Shown in pieces: positions 20,034 to 26,657 of a DNA stretch of 26,657 nt (positions are counted from its first letter, which is position 1; each line of letters begins with the position of its first letter). Source of the DNA: Candidatus Methanofastidiosia archaeon (lineage in GTDB: Archaea > Methanobacteriota_B > Thermococci > Methanofastidiosales > Methanofastidiosaceae); NCBI GenBank assembly GCA_003558335.1, contig PWMA01000002.1:1-26657 (forward strand). Direction: 5' to 3'. The notes under the pieces were generated by a model. That model was given only the letters and a program-made list of their open reading frames with translations. It was not told the DNA's origin and searched no databases. The position numbers were made by a program, and so were the translations under genes.

Positions 20034-21569
20034 ATGATGAAACTCCGTTTAACTGTAGATTACCTTCTTAGCAGACAATTAGAAGAGGAAGGGGTTCATA
20101 AATTAAAAGATTATATTTCTAGAGAAAGTAAAGAAATTCTAACTAAAGGTGTTCCCAAAGACAAACTTTCTGAATTACCCAAAATAATTGAATTAAATAT
20201 ATCAAAAGATGTAATCACAGTTGAAATTGAGAGTGGAACTTTTGCAAGATCACATGCAGTTGCTCTAAGACTAAAAAATTTTTTATCCATGCATCTTGGA
20301 AAGGAGTTTAAGATTGGAATAAAAAAAGTTACTGGAATAACTTATACTTTAAACCTTGACCTTGAAAAAATACCAAAAGATCCCATTACTATTCCTTTTG
20401 TTGATAAAATATCAATTCAAGACAACAAAGCAATTTTAACTTTAAAAGATCTTGATGAAGAGTTTCTTACTAAAAATTATGTTGATCGTATAATTAATCT
20501 TTTTTATGATAAGGTTGAGGCTCAATTTTGGGGAGGAAAAGGCGAGCATTGGGAGATCATCTCAAAAAGTAAAGATATAGAGCCTTTAACTAATAAAGAT
20601 CCTACTCTAGAGTTACTAGCTAAGGGCTGGCTAAAACAAGGTCCCAGTCAGGGGCAGTGGTTTTATCATGCCCCGGTTGCAGCCCTGCTTAGGACAATGG
20701 AAAAGATAGCAGTTCAAGAAATTTTAAATCCATTAGGTTTTACCGAAGTCATTGCACCTAAAATGGTGCCCTTTGAAATCTGGGAAAAAACCGGACATTT
20801 ATCAGGAAGCGAGCCTGAAATTTATTATGTGTCTCCACCTATTTCTAGAGACGCATCTGTATGGGAAGAGGTAATCGATCTATACAAAATAACAAAAAAG
20901 GCATATGTTGACAAAATAAGGGAAAGAATGAGAAATCCAATAGGCGGGATGACATATGCACAGTGCCCTCCAATGTATTGGGCGTTTGAAGGCAAAACAA
21001 TAGATGATTCAGAATTTCCCCTAAAGATGTATGACAAAAGTGGACCTTCTTACAGGTGGGAAGCAGGTGGAAGGCAGGGCATCGAAAGAGTAAATGAGTT
21101 CTGGAGAATAGAACCTTTGTTTATAGGATACCCAGATCAATTGATTGAAATTAAAGAGAAGATGATGGAAAGATATGCTTATGTCTTTGATAAGATATTT
21201 GAAATTGAATGGAGAACCGCTTGGGTTACTCCTTTCTATATGGCCCAATCAGGACAAATTGGAATTGAAAAGGAAACTGAAAGAATAAAGGGTACTGTAG
21301 ATTATGAGTCTTGGATACCTTCAAGAGGAAGTAGAGAGGAAAGCGAATGGCTTGAGTTTCAAAATCTTTCCATAGTTGGAGATAAATATACCAAAGCATT
21401 TTCTATTAAATCTTCAAAGAATAAAGAGCTATGGTCTGGATGCTCTGGAATTGGCTTACAAAGATGGACAGTTTCTTTCTTGGCCCAAAAAGGAGTTGAT
21501 CCTGAAAACTGGCCTAAAGAGTTTAAAAAATATTTGGGAGAGTTTCCAAAACATATTAAGTTTGTTTGA
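20034..21569 (+). CDS. serS: Type-2 (methanogen-type) seryl-tRNA synthetase
   Basis: The enzyme charges tRNA-Ser with serine. The 511-residue sequence is not the common SerRS but the rare second type known from methanogens, which has an N-terminal tRNA-binding domain of about 165 residues and an active-site zinc. The three zinc ligands of the Methanosarcina barkeri enzyme (Cys-306, Glu-355, Cys-461) correspond here to Cys311 (TYAQCPPMYW), Glu360 (FWRIEPLF) and Cys470 (LWSGCSGIG); the first interval, 49 residues, is identical. Class II motif 2 arginine lies in YRWEAGGRQG. The 3' end overlaps the convergent MFS gene by 14 nt. Confidence 0.93.
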   Translation: MMKLRLTVDYLLSRQLEEEGVHKLKDYISRESKEILTKGVPKDKLSELPKIIELNISKDVITVEIESGTFARSHAVALRLKNFLSMHLGKEFKIGIKKVTGITYTLNLDLEKIPKDPITIPFVDKISIQDNKAILTLKDLDEEFLTKNYVDRIINLFYDKVEAQFWGGKGEHWEIISKSKDIEPLTNKDPTLELLAKGWLKQGPSQGQWFYHAPVAALLRTMEKIAVQEILNPLGFTEVIAPKMVPFEIWEKTGHLSGSEPEIYYVSPPISRDASVWEEVIDLYKITKKAYVDKIRERMRNPIGGMTYAQCPPMYWAFEGKTIDDSEFPLKMYDKSGPSYRWEAGGRQGIERVNEFWRIEPLFIGYPDQLIEIKEKMMERYAYVFDKIFEIEWRTAWVTPFYMAQSGQIGIEKETERIKGTVDYESWIPSRGSREESEWLEFQNLSIVGDKYTKAFSIKSSKNKELWSGCSGIGLQRWTVSFLAQKGVDPENWPKEFKKYLGEFPKHIKFV

Positions 21570-22737
21570 TATTTATAATTTTCTCTTTTTTAAGATAAAT
21601 TAAAAAAACATCTATTGCAGCAAATATTGATAGTATATAGAATGCGTAGTTCCAAGAAAAAATGTCAGCTATATATCCTCCAACTGTAGCCGCAAAAGAC
21701 CCGAAGCCAAATATACAAAGAGAGCTAAATCCATAGAGAAGTCCGCGTATTTTTTTACTACCCATCGAAGCGGTAAGCATATTTTGACCAGGCTGCGCAG
21801 CAAAATAAGAAAATCCCATCATTATTGAAAACAATAAAAATAAGATGGGACTAGAGGTATTTGCAATAAGTGCAATGGATATTGCACAAATCAATGTGAA
21901 CAAAAAAAGCGGTTTTTTGTAACCAAGTTTATCTGAAATTTTTCCGCCTATTATCTGACCAGGCATGCCCGAAACTATCAAAATCGTTGTAATTAGTCCT
22001 CCTACTATAACTTCAATTGATAAAACATCAACAGCAAATGTAGTCAAAAGTAATACCGTTCCGGTATAAAATAAGCCTCTAAATAACAGTATTAAAATAT
22101 AAAGTATAAATTCTTTTGACAATAACCTTTTTGTCTCTTCTATGTAACTGTAATCAGATAACTCTCCTTTCAATAAGCCGTCTGTGACGCTTAAATCTTT
22201 AATAAAAAATCCTGTAAACAAGAGTATTAATATTGGCATCCCCCAAAATAGGTAGGGATATCTCCAACCAATAAAGACACCAACAACAGCTGCTATAACG
22301 GGAGAAGAAGCTTCACCCAAATTTCCAAGTAGGCCATTAAATCCCATAGCCTTTCCCATATTTTTTGGATAAATTCTTGATATTAGAGATAATCCCGCAG
22401 GGTGATACATTCCAGCCGCAACACCCATTATTAAAAGAGACATCCATAGCGCAAGTGCTCCTTCTGATAAATATACTCCAACTATTGATACGATAAATAA
22501 AATCAATCCTATCTGAATAACTTTTACTGATCCAATTCTGTCTGAGATTAAACCCGAAGGTAAAGCAAGTGCACCATACATTAGAAATAAAATAAATGCA
22601 AAAGAAGCTGTTTCTGTATTGGTAAGACCAAACTCTGATCTGATCAATGGTAAAAGTGGGGCAAGAATTAATGTCATCGCATGGGTAACGGTATGCGAAA
22701 ATGAAGCAAAATACAGAACTTTCTTTTTAGAAATCAT
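21556..22737 (-). CDS. MFS transporter
   Basis: This major facilitator superfamily protein of 393 residues has 12 predicted helices. The loop 2-3 signature appears as GLISDRIGSVKVI near residues 62-74, and its half-repeat as GGKISDKLGYKKPLF near 263-277, which defines the two six-helix halves. Sequence features such as GMYHPAGLSLISRIYP resemble fosmidomycin-resistance/nitrate-like MFS exporters, but substrate cannot be read from sequence. It starts at ATG 20 bp downstream of the 40-residue basic micro-ORF on the same strand, with a 14-bp AT palindrome in the gap. Confidence 0.88.
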   Translation of the reverse strand: MISKKKVLYFASFSHTVTHAMTLILAPLLPLIRSEFGLTNTETASFAFILFLMYGALALPSGLISDRIGSVKVIQIGLILFIVSIVGVYLSEGALALWMSLLIMGVAAGMYHPAGLSLISRIYPKNMGKAMGFNGLLGNLGEASSPVIAAVVGVFIGWRYPYLFWGMPILILLFTGFFIKDLSVTDGLLKGELSDYSYIEETKRLLSKEFILYILILLFRGLFYTGTVLLLTTFAVDVLSIEVIVGGLITTILIVSGMPGQIIGGKISDKLGYKKPLFLFTLICAISIALIANTSSPILFLLFSIMMGFSYFAAQPGQNMLTASMGSKKIRGLLYGFSSLCIFGFGSFAATVGGYIADIFSWNYAFYILSIFAAIDVFLIYLKKEKIINIKQT

Positions 22738-22745
22738 GTAATTAA

Positions 22746-22759
22746 AAAATAATTATTTT
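22746..22759. repeat. 14-bp AT palindrome between micro-ORF and MFS gene
   Basis: AAAATAATTATTTT is a perfect palindrome in the 20-bp gap and reaches the stop codon of the micro-ORF. It resembles the AT inverted repeat at 629-656. It may act as a weak terminator or an operator; neither role can be shown here. Confidence 0.35.
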
Positions 22760-22880
22760 ATCTTTTAATTTTTTTATTTGGATAATACTTTTCTTTTTTT
22801 ATCTTTTTAAAATTAACTTTTTGAGCATATGCCCCGCTTCTCTTAACACTTCTCAAAAGATTTTTTATTCTTCTATTCAT
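22758..22880 (-). CDS. 40-residue highly basic micro-protein
   Basis: The complete frame from ATG (22880-22878) to TAA (22760-22758) has an AAAGGGTGAGAT Shine-Dalgarno just upstream, the expected sign of real translation. A TATA-like TTTTATAAAG lies about 35 nt further upstream. The product (starting MNRRIKNLLRSVKRSGAYAQ, ending KKEKYYPNKKIKR) has about 16 Lys/Arg and no acidic residue but one Glu, with aromatic residues near the end. This suggests nucleic-acid or ribosome binding, by composition only. No family was recognised. It may be co-transcribed with the MFS gene. Confidence 0.55.
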   Translation of the reverse strand: MNRRIKNLLRSVKRSGAYAQKVNFKKIKKEKYYPNKKIKR

Positions 22881-22990
22881 TATCTCACCCTTTCCTTAAA
22901 GCCTTTTGATTGCTTTATAAAACTTTTTACTGAAATTATCCTATATTTATAAATCTATTACTATATTATATCGGTAATTATCTTAAGACT

Positions 22991-23000
22991 TATAAATATT
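22991..23000 (+). promoter_or_regulatory. TATA box of the GT2 gene
   Basis: TATAAATATT is centred about 24 nt before the ATG at 23019, implying leaderless transcription. Confidence 0.5.
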
Positions 23001-23018
23001 GTTTTTATTCACCTCTCT

Positions 23019-23690
23019 ATGGAACGAGTTTCAGTTGTGATACCCTCATTTAATGTAGAGCAGAGCATATTAGAGGTAATTGAAAGAGTTCCAATAGATG
23101 TTTTTGAAATAATAGTAGTTGATGATGGAAGTAATGACAGAACTAAAGAGATTGCAGAAAAAACTAATGCAAAAGTGGCAAAGCATGATATTAATTATGG
23201 TAAAGGGAGGGCAATTAGAACTGGAGCCTCTTTAGCACAAGGTGAAATTGTCGTCTTTCTTGATGGAGATCTTCAACATAAGCCGGAAGACATTCCTAAA
23301 CTTGTTGAGCCAATTCAAAAATCTAGAGCCGATATTACAATAGGCTCAAGATTTCTAGGCGATGTTGAATGCATGCCAAAGCTTAGGAGGCTATCAAACT
23401 TCATTTCGACTTCGCTGATAAAAATATTTTTCGGAGTAAAAATAAGTGATACTCAATCAGGTTATAGAGCAATTAAGAAAGAATATTTAGAGAAGATGGA
23501 TTTAGATTCAGAAAGATACAATATAGAGACAGAAGTTTTAGCCTATGTGGCAAAATTTAGAATGAGGGCTGAAGAAGTTCCAATTGAAACAATTTATGGA
23601 GACGAAACTTCTCATTTTACCTTTTTAGATATTCTTAGATTTATCTATCTGCTGTTTTATCTTAAATTTTACAAGATGAGAAAGAAATAA
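23019..23690 (+). CDS. Family 2 glycosyltransferase (dolichyl-phosphate sugar synthase-like)
   Basis: The 223-residue GT-A fold enzyme has VVIPSFNVEQSI at the N-terminus, IIVVDDGSNDRTKEIAEK (sugar-nucleotide Asp), NYGKGRAIRTGASLAQG, and the DxD-type metal site VVFLDGDLQHKPEDI, followed by the acceptor-region DTQSGYRAIKKEYLEKM. This pattern matches the DPM1/Alg5-like branch that charges polyprenyl phosphates with a sugar. No C-terminal membrane domain is present, only a hydrophobic amphipathic tail. Together with the AglH-like enzyme it could serve archaeal N-glycan assembly, but they are 14 kb apart. The substrate sugar is unknown. Confidence 0.85.
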   Translation: MERVSVVIPSFNVEQSILEVIERVPIDVFEIIVVDDGSNDRTKEIAEKTNAKVAKHDINYGKGRAIRTGASLAQGEIVVFLDGDLQHKPEDIPKLVEPIQKSRADITIGSRFLGDVECMPKLRRLSNFISTSLIKIFFGVKISDTQSGYRAIKKEYLEKMDLDSERYNIETEVLAYVAKFRMRAEEVPIETIYGDETSHFTFLDILRFIYLLFYLKFYKMRKK

Positions 23691-23714
23691 ATACTAATAA
23701 TATAGGTTGTTGCT

Positions 23715-24671
23715 ATGGATGATAGATTAGAGATTATAACTAGAAACGCTGAAGAAGTTGTAACGGAAGAAGAGCTAATACAACTATTGTCTGAAAAAAA
23801 GAAGCCTGTTTGTTACTGTGGATATGAAACTTCAGGAGATATACATATTGGCCATCTTGTGACAATGGCTAAATTAAAGGATATGGAAAGGGCTGGCTTT
23901 AAGGTAAAAGTTCTTTTTGCAGATTGGCACACATGGCTCAATAGAAAAGGTGACTGGGATTGGATACATGAGCAGACCTCTACTTGGGAAGAAACATTTA
24001 AGGCATTTGGCATAAAGTCTGCAGAATACATACTAGGATCAGCATTTGAGAGATCGTTAGATTATATTGACGATGTATTTGATCTTTCTTTAGATACAAC
24101 AATCAACAGAGCACTTAGAAGCATGCAGGTAATTGCTAGAGATATCGAGCATGCTAGGGTGTCCCAAGTTTTATATCCATTTTTACAAATTGTAGATATA
24201 AAGTATTTAGGCGTGGATGTGGCTATTGGAGGAATCGAGCAAAGAAAGATTCACATGTTAGGTAGGGAGCTATCTCCAAAAATAAACTATAAACCCTTTG
24301 TATGTTTACACACTTCTCTTATCTCTTCTTTAACAGGTCCAGGGGATAAAATGAGTTCTTCGAAACCGGAGAGCATGATATCAGTTAAAGATAGCGATTT
24401 AGGAATAAAGGAAAAAATTAATAAGGCTTATTGCCCTCTTGGCGTAAAAGAGGAGAATGCTCTACTACAAATAGCCCGACTTATACTTTTTCCAAAGATT
24501 ACCGGTCCTTTTGAGATAAAAAGATTAGAAAAGTATGGTGGGAATGTAGAGTTTGATTCTTACGACTCACTTGAAAGAGCTTATTTAGACAAAGAAGTTC
24601 ATCCAATGGACTTGAAAAAGTCTGTTATAGATTATCTTGTAGAGATTATAGGTGAGATAAGACAATTATAG
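23715..24671 (+). CDS. tyrS: Tyrosyl-tRNA synthetase
   Basis: This class I enzyme charges tRNA-Tyr. The 318-residue length matches the compact archaeal/eukaryotic form without the bacterial C-terminal S4 domain. Signatures are HIGH at 44-47 in SGDIHIGHLVTMAKL, the Tyr-pocket QxxxDxxxLxxDxxxGGxEQ pattern in PFLQIVDIKYLGVDVAIGGIEQRK, and the class I KMSSS at 212-216 in GDKMSSSKPES. The first gene of a group with aIF1A, Rio1 and KH, it lies 24 bp after the GT2 gene. Its TAG overlaps the Shine-Dalgarno of aIF1A. Confidence 0.95.
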   Translation: MDDRLEIITRNAEEVVTEEELIQLLSEKKKPVCYCGYETSGDIHIGHLVTMAKLKDMERAGFKVKVLFADWHTWLNRKGDWDWIHEQTSTWEETFKAFGIKSAEYILGSAFERSLDYIDDVFDLSLDTTINRALRSMQVIARDIEHARVSQVLYPFLQIVDIKYLGVDVAIGGIEQRKIHMLGRELSPKINYKPFVCLHTSLISSLTGPGDKMSSSKPESMISVKDSDLGIKEKINKAYCPLGVKEENALLQIARLILFPKITGPFEIKRLEKYGGNVEFDSYDSLERAYLDKEVHPMDLKKSVIDYLVEIIGEIRQL

Positions 24672-24680
24672 GGAGGGATT
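24671..24680 (+). promoter_or_regulatory. Shine-Dalgarno deciding the CTG start of aIF1A
   Basis: GGGAGGGATT ends 2 nt before the CTG at 24683. No ATG, GTG or TTG exists in frame between the TyrRS stop and this point, while the conserved aIF1A N-terminus begins right at the CTG. Confidence 0.55.
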
Positions 24681-24682
24681 AT

Positions 24683-24991
24683 CTGAGATATAAACCAAAA
24701 TTTGGCCAAGAAGAACAGGTCTATAGAACGAGAACGCCTCAGAAAGGAGAGGTATTGGGAGTTGTTGAGCAGATGCTTGGCGCCGGCAGAATGAAAGTAA
24801 GATGCACAGACGGAAAAGAAAGGATTTGCTCAGTTCCTGGTAAATTTAAGAGAAGACTATGGATCAAAATGGGCATGGTGGTCCTAGTAGAACCATGGGA
24901 AATTAAGGGTGACGAAAGAGGAAACATAATATACCGATACTCAAGGACCCAAACTAAATGGCTAATTGATAACGGCTACATGACTCTTTAG
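24683..24991 (+). CDS. eif1A: Translation initiation factor aIF1A, apparent CTG start
   Basis: The factor stimulates 30S-mRNA-initiator tRNA assembly. The 102-residue frame, read from CTG, gives (M)RYKPKFGQEEQVYRTRTP, then GEVLGVVEQMLGAGRMKVRC, GKERICSVPGKFKRRLWIK and VVLVEPWEIKGDERGNIIYRY, a complete S1/OB-fold aIF1A. The first canonical initiator, TTG at 24755, would delete 24 conserved residues including part of the basic N-terminal tail and the first OB strand, so it is rejected. The gap to the TyrRS stop is 11 bp. It is followed 3 bp later by Rio1. Confidence 0.93.
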   Translation: MRYKPKFGQEEQVYRTRTPQKGEVLGVVEQMLGAGRMKVRCTDGKERICSVPGKFKRRLWIKMGMVVLVEPWEIKGDERGNIIYRYSRTQTKWLIDNGYMTL

Positions 24992-24994
24992 ATT

Positions 24995-25768
24995 ATGGGC
25001 GGAATTGAAGACCATATAGATGTGTATGAAAAAAAAGAGGATATTCGGGGTCTTAAAAGCGAAAGAGTAAATAAAGACTCGGATATCTTTAAGGTTAGGG
25101 ATGAAGTTTTTGATCAATCAACCCGCCTCACAATATTTAAACTTATGAATAATGGTTATATTGAATCTTTAAGTGGAGAGATTGCAACAGGTAAAGAAGC
25201 TAATGTTTTTTATGGAAAAAATAGAGATGGAAAAGAGATTGCCGTTAAAATTTATAGAATTGCAACTTCAAACTTTAATAAGATGTATTCCTATCTTGTA
25301 GGTGATCCAAGATTTTACTATACAAAAAAAGATAAAAGAAGTACAGTCTTCACATGGGCAAAAAGAGAATTTAAAAATTTAAAAATTGCAAGTGAGGTTA
25401 TTAATGTCCCCAAACCAATAATAGCCAGAAACAATGTCCTGATAATGGAATTTTTGGGTAAAAATATGAAACCATATCCGCCCTTAAAGGAAATAAAGGC
25501 AAAAAATCCGGAAAAGGAGTTTGATACTATAATAGAAAGCATCACAAAATTATATGATACAGGTCTTGTACATGCTGACTTAAGTGAGTACAATATTCTA
25601 ATGGGTAAAAAGATCTATTTCATCGATTTTGCCCAAGGAACTATAAAGAATAGCATCATGGCCCAAGATTTTCTAAAAAGAGATGTTGAAAATATAACAA
25701 AGTATTTTTCAAATTATATGGATGTGCCCAATCCAGATGAAACATTAAGGGGAATTTTAAATGAGTGA
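24995..25768 (+). CDS. rio1: Serine kinase Rio1
   Basis: Rio1 is an atypical kinase/ATPase acting late in small-subunit maturation, where it also contacts Nob1 and Pno1-type proteins. The 257-residue protein has the flexible-loop ATP site SGEIATGKEANVFYG near 60-74, the invariant Lys in IAVKIYRI (about 82-89), the catalytic loop LVHADLSEYNILM (191-203; Asp195 the likely base) and the metal loop IDFAQG (210-215). The arrangement fits Rio1 rather than Rio2, which would carry an N-terminal winged helix. Its 3' end overlaps the KH gene by 8 nt. Confidence 0.95.
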   Translation: MGGIEDHIDVYEKKEDIRGLKSERVNKDSDIFKVRDEVFDQSTRLTIFKLMNNGYIESLSGEIATGKEANVFYGKNRDGKEIAVKIYRIATSNFNKMYSYLVGDPRFYYTKKDKRSTVFTWAKREFKNLKIASEVINVPKPIIARNNVLIMEFLGKNMKPYPPLKEIKAKNPEKEFDTIIESITKLYDTGLVHADLSEYNILMGKKIYFIDFAQGTIKNSIMAQDFLKRDVENITKYFSNYMDVPNPDETLRGILNE

Positions 25769-26318
25769 AGAATTTGTGAAGGTACCTCAAGATAGATTGG
25801 GTGCCCTCATAGGAAAAGATGGCGGATTTAAAAGAATCATAGAAAAAAAACTATCAGTAAAACTTAACATTGACAGCGAAGAAGGGCTTGTTAGTATCTT
25901 TCAAAAAGACGGCGCAGATGATCCATTAAATATTTGGAAGGCAAGAGATATTGTTAGAGCTGTAGGAAGAGGCTTTTCATTTGAAAATGCTTCAAAAATC
26001 TTCAGCGATAACTATGTATTTGAAATGATTTATCTTCCAGAGTATCTTGGAAAATCCAACAAAGCATGGGAAAGACAAAGAGGAAGAATCATCGGCAAAG
26101 AAGGAAGCACTCGAAAGATAATTGAAGATTTAACAAACACAGAAATTTGCATATATGGAAAAACTGTTTCTATTATAGGGGATCTTGATGGAGTTGCAGA
26201 TGCCAAAGAAGCTATAGAGATGTTATTGGAAGGAAAGCCTCACTCCATAGTATACAAATTTTTAGAAAAGAGAAAAAAAGATAAAGTTAGAAGTTTTGAA
26301 TCTAAACTGGCTTTTTAG
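25761..26318 (+). CDS. Pno1/Dim2-like KH-domain protein
   Basis: The protein has two KH domains with GxxG loops at IGKDGG (17-22) and IGKEGS (111-116) in a 185-residue chain. This layout is that of the archaeal family related to eukaryotic Pno1/Dim2 and Krr1, which binds the 3' end of pre-16S rRNA and controls Nob1 cleavage. The gene order aIF1A-Rio1-KH is conserved in archaea and supports the assignment. ATG at 25761 overlaps the rio1 3' end. Its stop codon shares a TTAG with the stop of the convergent acetyl-CoA synthetase gene. Confidence 0.92.
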   Translation: MSEEFVKVPQDRLGALIGKDGGFKRIIEKKLSVKLNIDSEEGLVSIFQKDGADDPLNIWKARDIVRAVGRGFSFENASKIFSDNYVFEMIYLPEYLGKSNKAWERQRGRIIGKEGSTRKIIEDLTNTEICIYGKTVSIIGDLDGVADAKEAIEMLLEGKPHSIVYKFLEKRKKDKVRSFESKLAF

Positions 26319-26657
26319 GATTCAAGATCTTCATACTGTTTTTTTAATGTACCAATCACATCTGGATCTGTAAGTGTAGTTGTGTCTCCAACCGCTTTTC
26401 CACCTGCTATATCTTTTAGTAATCTTCTCATTATTTTTCCACTTCTAGTCTTTGGTAATTCACTTGTGAATATTATTTTTCTTGGTCTTGCAATAGGCCC
26501 TATTTTTTTTACAACGTGCTCTCTAATATTGTCTTCAAGATCAAAATCTTTATCGGCTTCATCCTTTAACACAATGAACCCGACTATGGCTTGCCCTGTG
26601 ATTTCATGGGTTATACCAACAACAGCAGCTTCAGCAACTGCGGTGTGTGACACCAAA
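26315..26657 (-). CDS. acsA: AMP-forming acetyl-CoA synthetase, C-terminal fragment
   Basis: Only the last 114 or so residues are inside the window; the frame runs off the right edge. The sequence HTAVAEAAVVGITHEITGQAIVGFIVLK is the C-terminal domain start, and LPKTRSGKIMRRLLKDIAGG is the hallmark A10 motif containing the catalytic, acetylatable Lys. It converts acetate, ATP and CoA to acetyl-CoA. AMP-forming Acs is used by many archaea, including acetate-assimilating methanogens. It is convergent with the KH gene, with overlapping stop codons. Confidence 0.93.
   Translation of the reverse strand, partial: LVSHTAVAEAAVVGITHEITGQAIVGFIVLKDEADKDFDLEDNIREHVVKKIGPIARPRKIIFTSELPKTRSGKIMRRLLKDIAGGKAVGDTTTLTDPDVIGTLKKQYEDLES

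Noticed and set aside
24755..24991. Short aIF1A starting at TTG
   Set aside because: It would lose the conserved N-terminal tail and part of the first OB strand, although these are encoded immediately upstream in frame.
1..26657. CRISPR arrays, insertion sequences, attachment sites, tRNA genes
   Set aside because: No regularly spaced repeats, transposase-like frames, terminal inverted repeats or tRNA arms were seen on either strand by eye.

Overview
The window is an archaeal chromosome segment, very AT-rich, with short intergenic gaps. The domain is clear from its information-processing genes: PCNA, a GINS subunit, aIF2 alpha and gamma, aIF1A, ribosomal proteins S6e, L44e and S27e, Nop10, Nob1, Rio1, Kae1/Bud32 and a PAC2-family protein. 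The seryl-tRNA synthetase at 20034-21569 is the rare type-2 form known mainly from methanogenic archaea. A methanogen-related euryarchaeon, possibly near Thermococci/Methanofastidiosa, is therefore the best guess; the exact lineage is inference. No tRNA, rRNA, CRISPR array or insertion sequence was seen.

Layout. 1-2000: the end of a membrane protein closed by a hairpin, a BFD-like [2Fe-2S] protein, a 48-residue micro-ORF, a small unknown protein and a TPR protein. 2030-5500: TrmO-like methyltransferase, MOT1-like molybdate/sulfate transporter, membrane-anchored winged-helix regulator, NAD kinase and Nob1. 5499-5891: a degraded DtxR/MntR-type regulator. 5892-8097: an overlapping Kae1-Sua5-Bud32 operon for tRNA t6A synthesis. 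8094-9352 (minus): UPF0147 protein and a DPAGT1/AglH-like GlcNAc-1-phosphate transferase. 9392-12144: HAD phosphatase, S6e, aIF2 gamma and an Fcf1-like PIN protein. 12132-13000: divergent P-loop kinase and OB-fold protein. 13058-16493: pcna, gins51, rpl44e, rps27e, aif2a, nop10 and PAC2 as one tight operon.

16494-19249 (minus) is the most unusual block. It holds a RimK-like ATP-grasp ligase split from its RLAN N-terminal domain at an overlapping frame change, then a membrane-anchored flavodoxin-like protein and a CDP-alcohol phosphatidyltransferase homologue with an altered motif. 19301-19959 holds a micro-ORF and a pair of related two-helix membrane proteins, the second apparently starting at ATT. 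20034-26657 holds SerRS-2, an MFS transporter, a 40-residue basic micro-ORF, a GT2 glycosyltransferase, TyrRS, aIF1A (apparent CTG start), Rio1, a Pno1-like KH protein and the 3' end of an AMP-forming acetyl-CoA synthetase.

Two themes connect the genes: tRNA-A37 threonylcarbamoylation with its further methylation (Kae1, Sua5, Bud32, TrmO), and small-subunit maturation and initiation (Nob1, Rio1, KH protein, S6e, S27e, aIF1A, aIF2). Signal use is also consistent. First genes of transcripts usually have a TATA box 24-29 nt before the start codon, implying leaderless mRNA. Internal genes use Shine-Dalgarno sites and often non-AUG starts. Five convergent gene pairs have overlapping or abutting stop codons.
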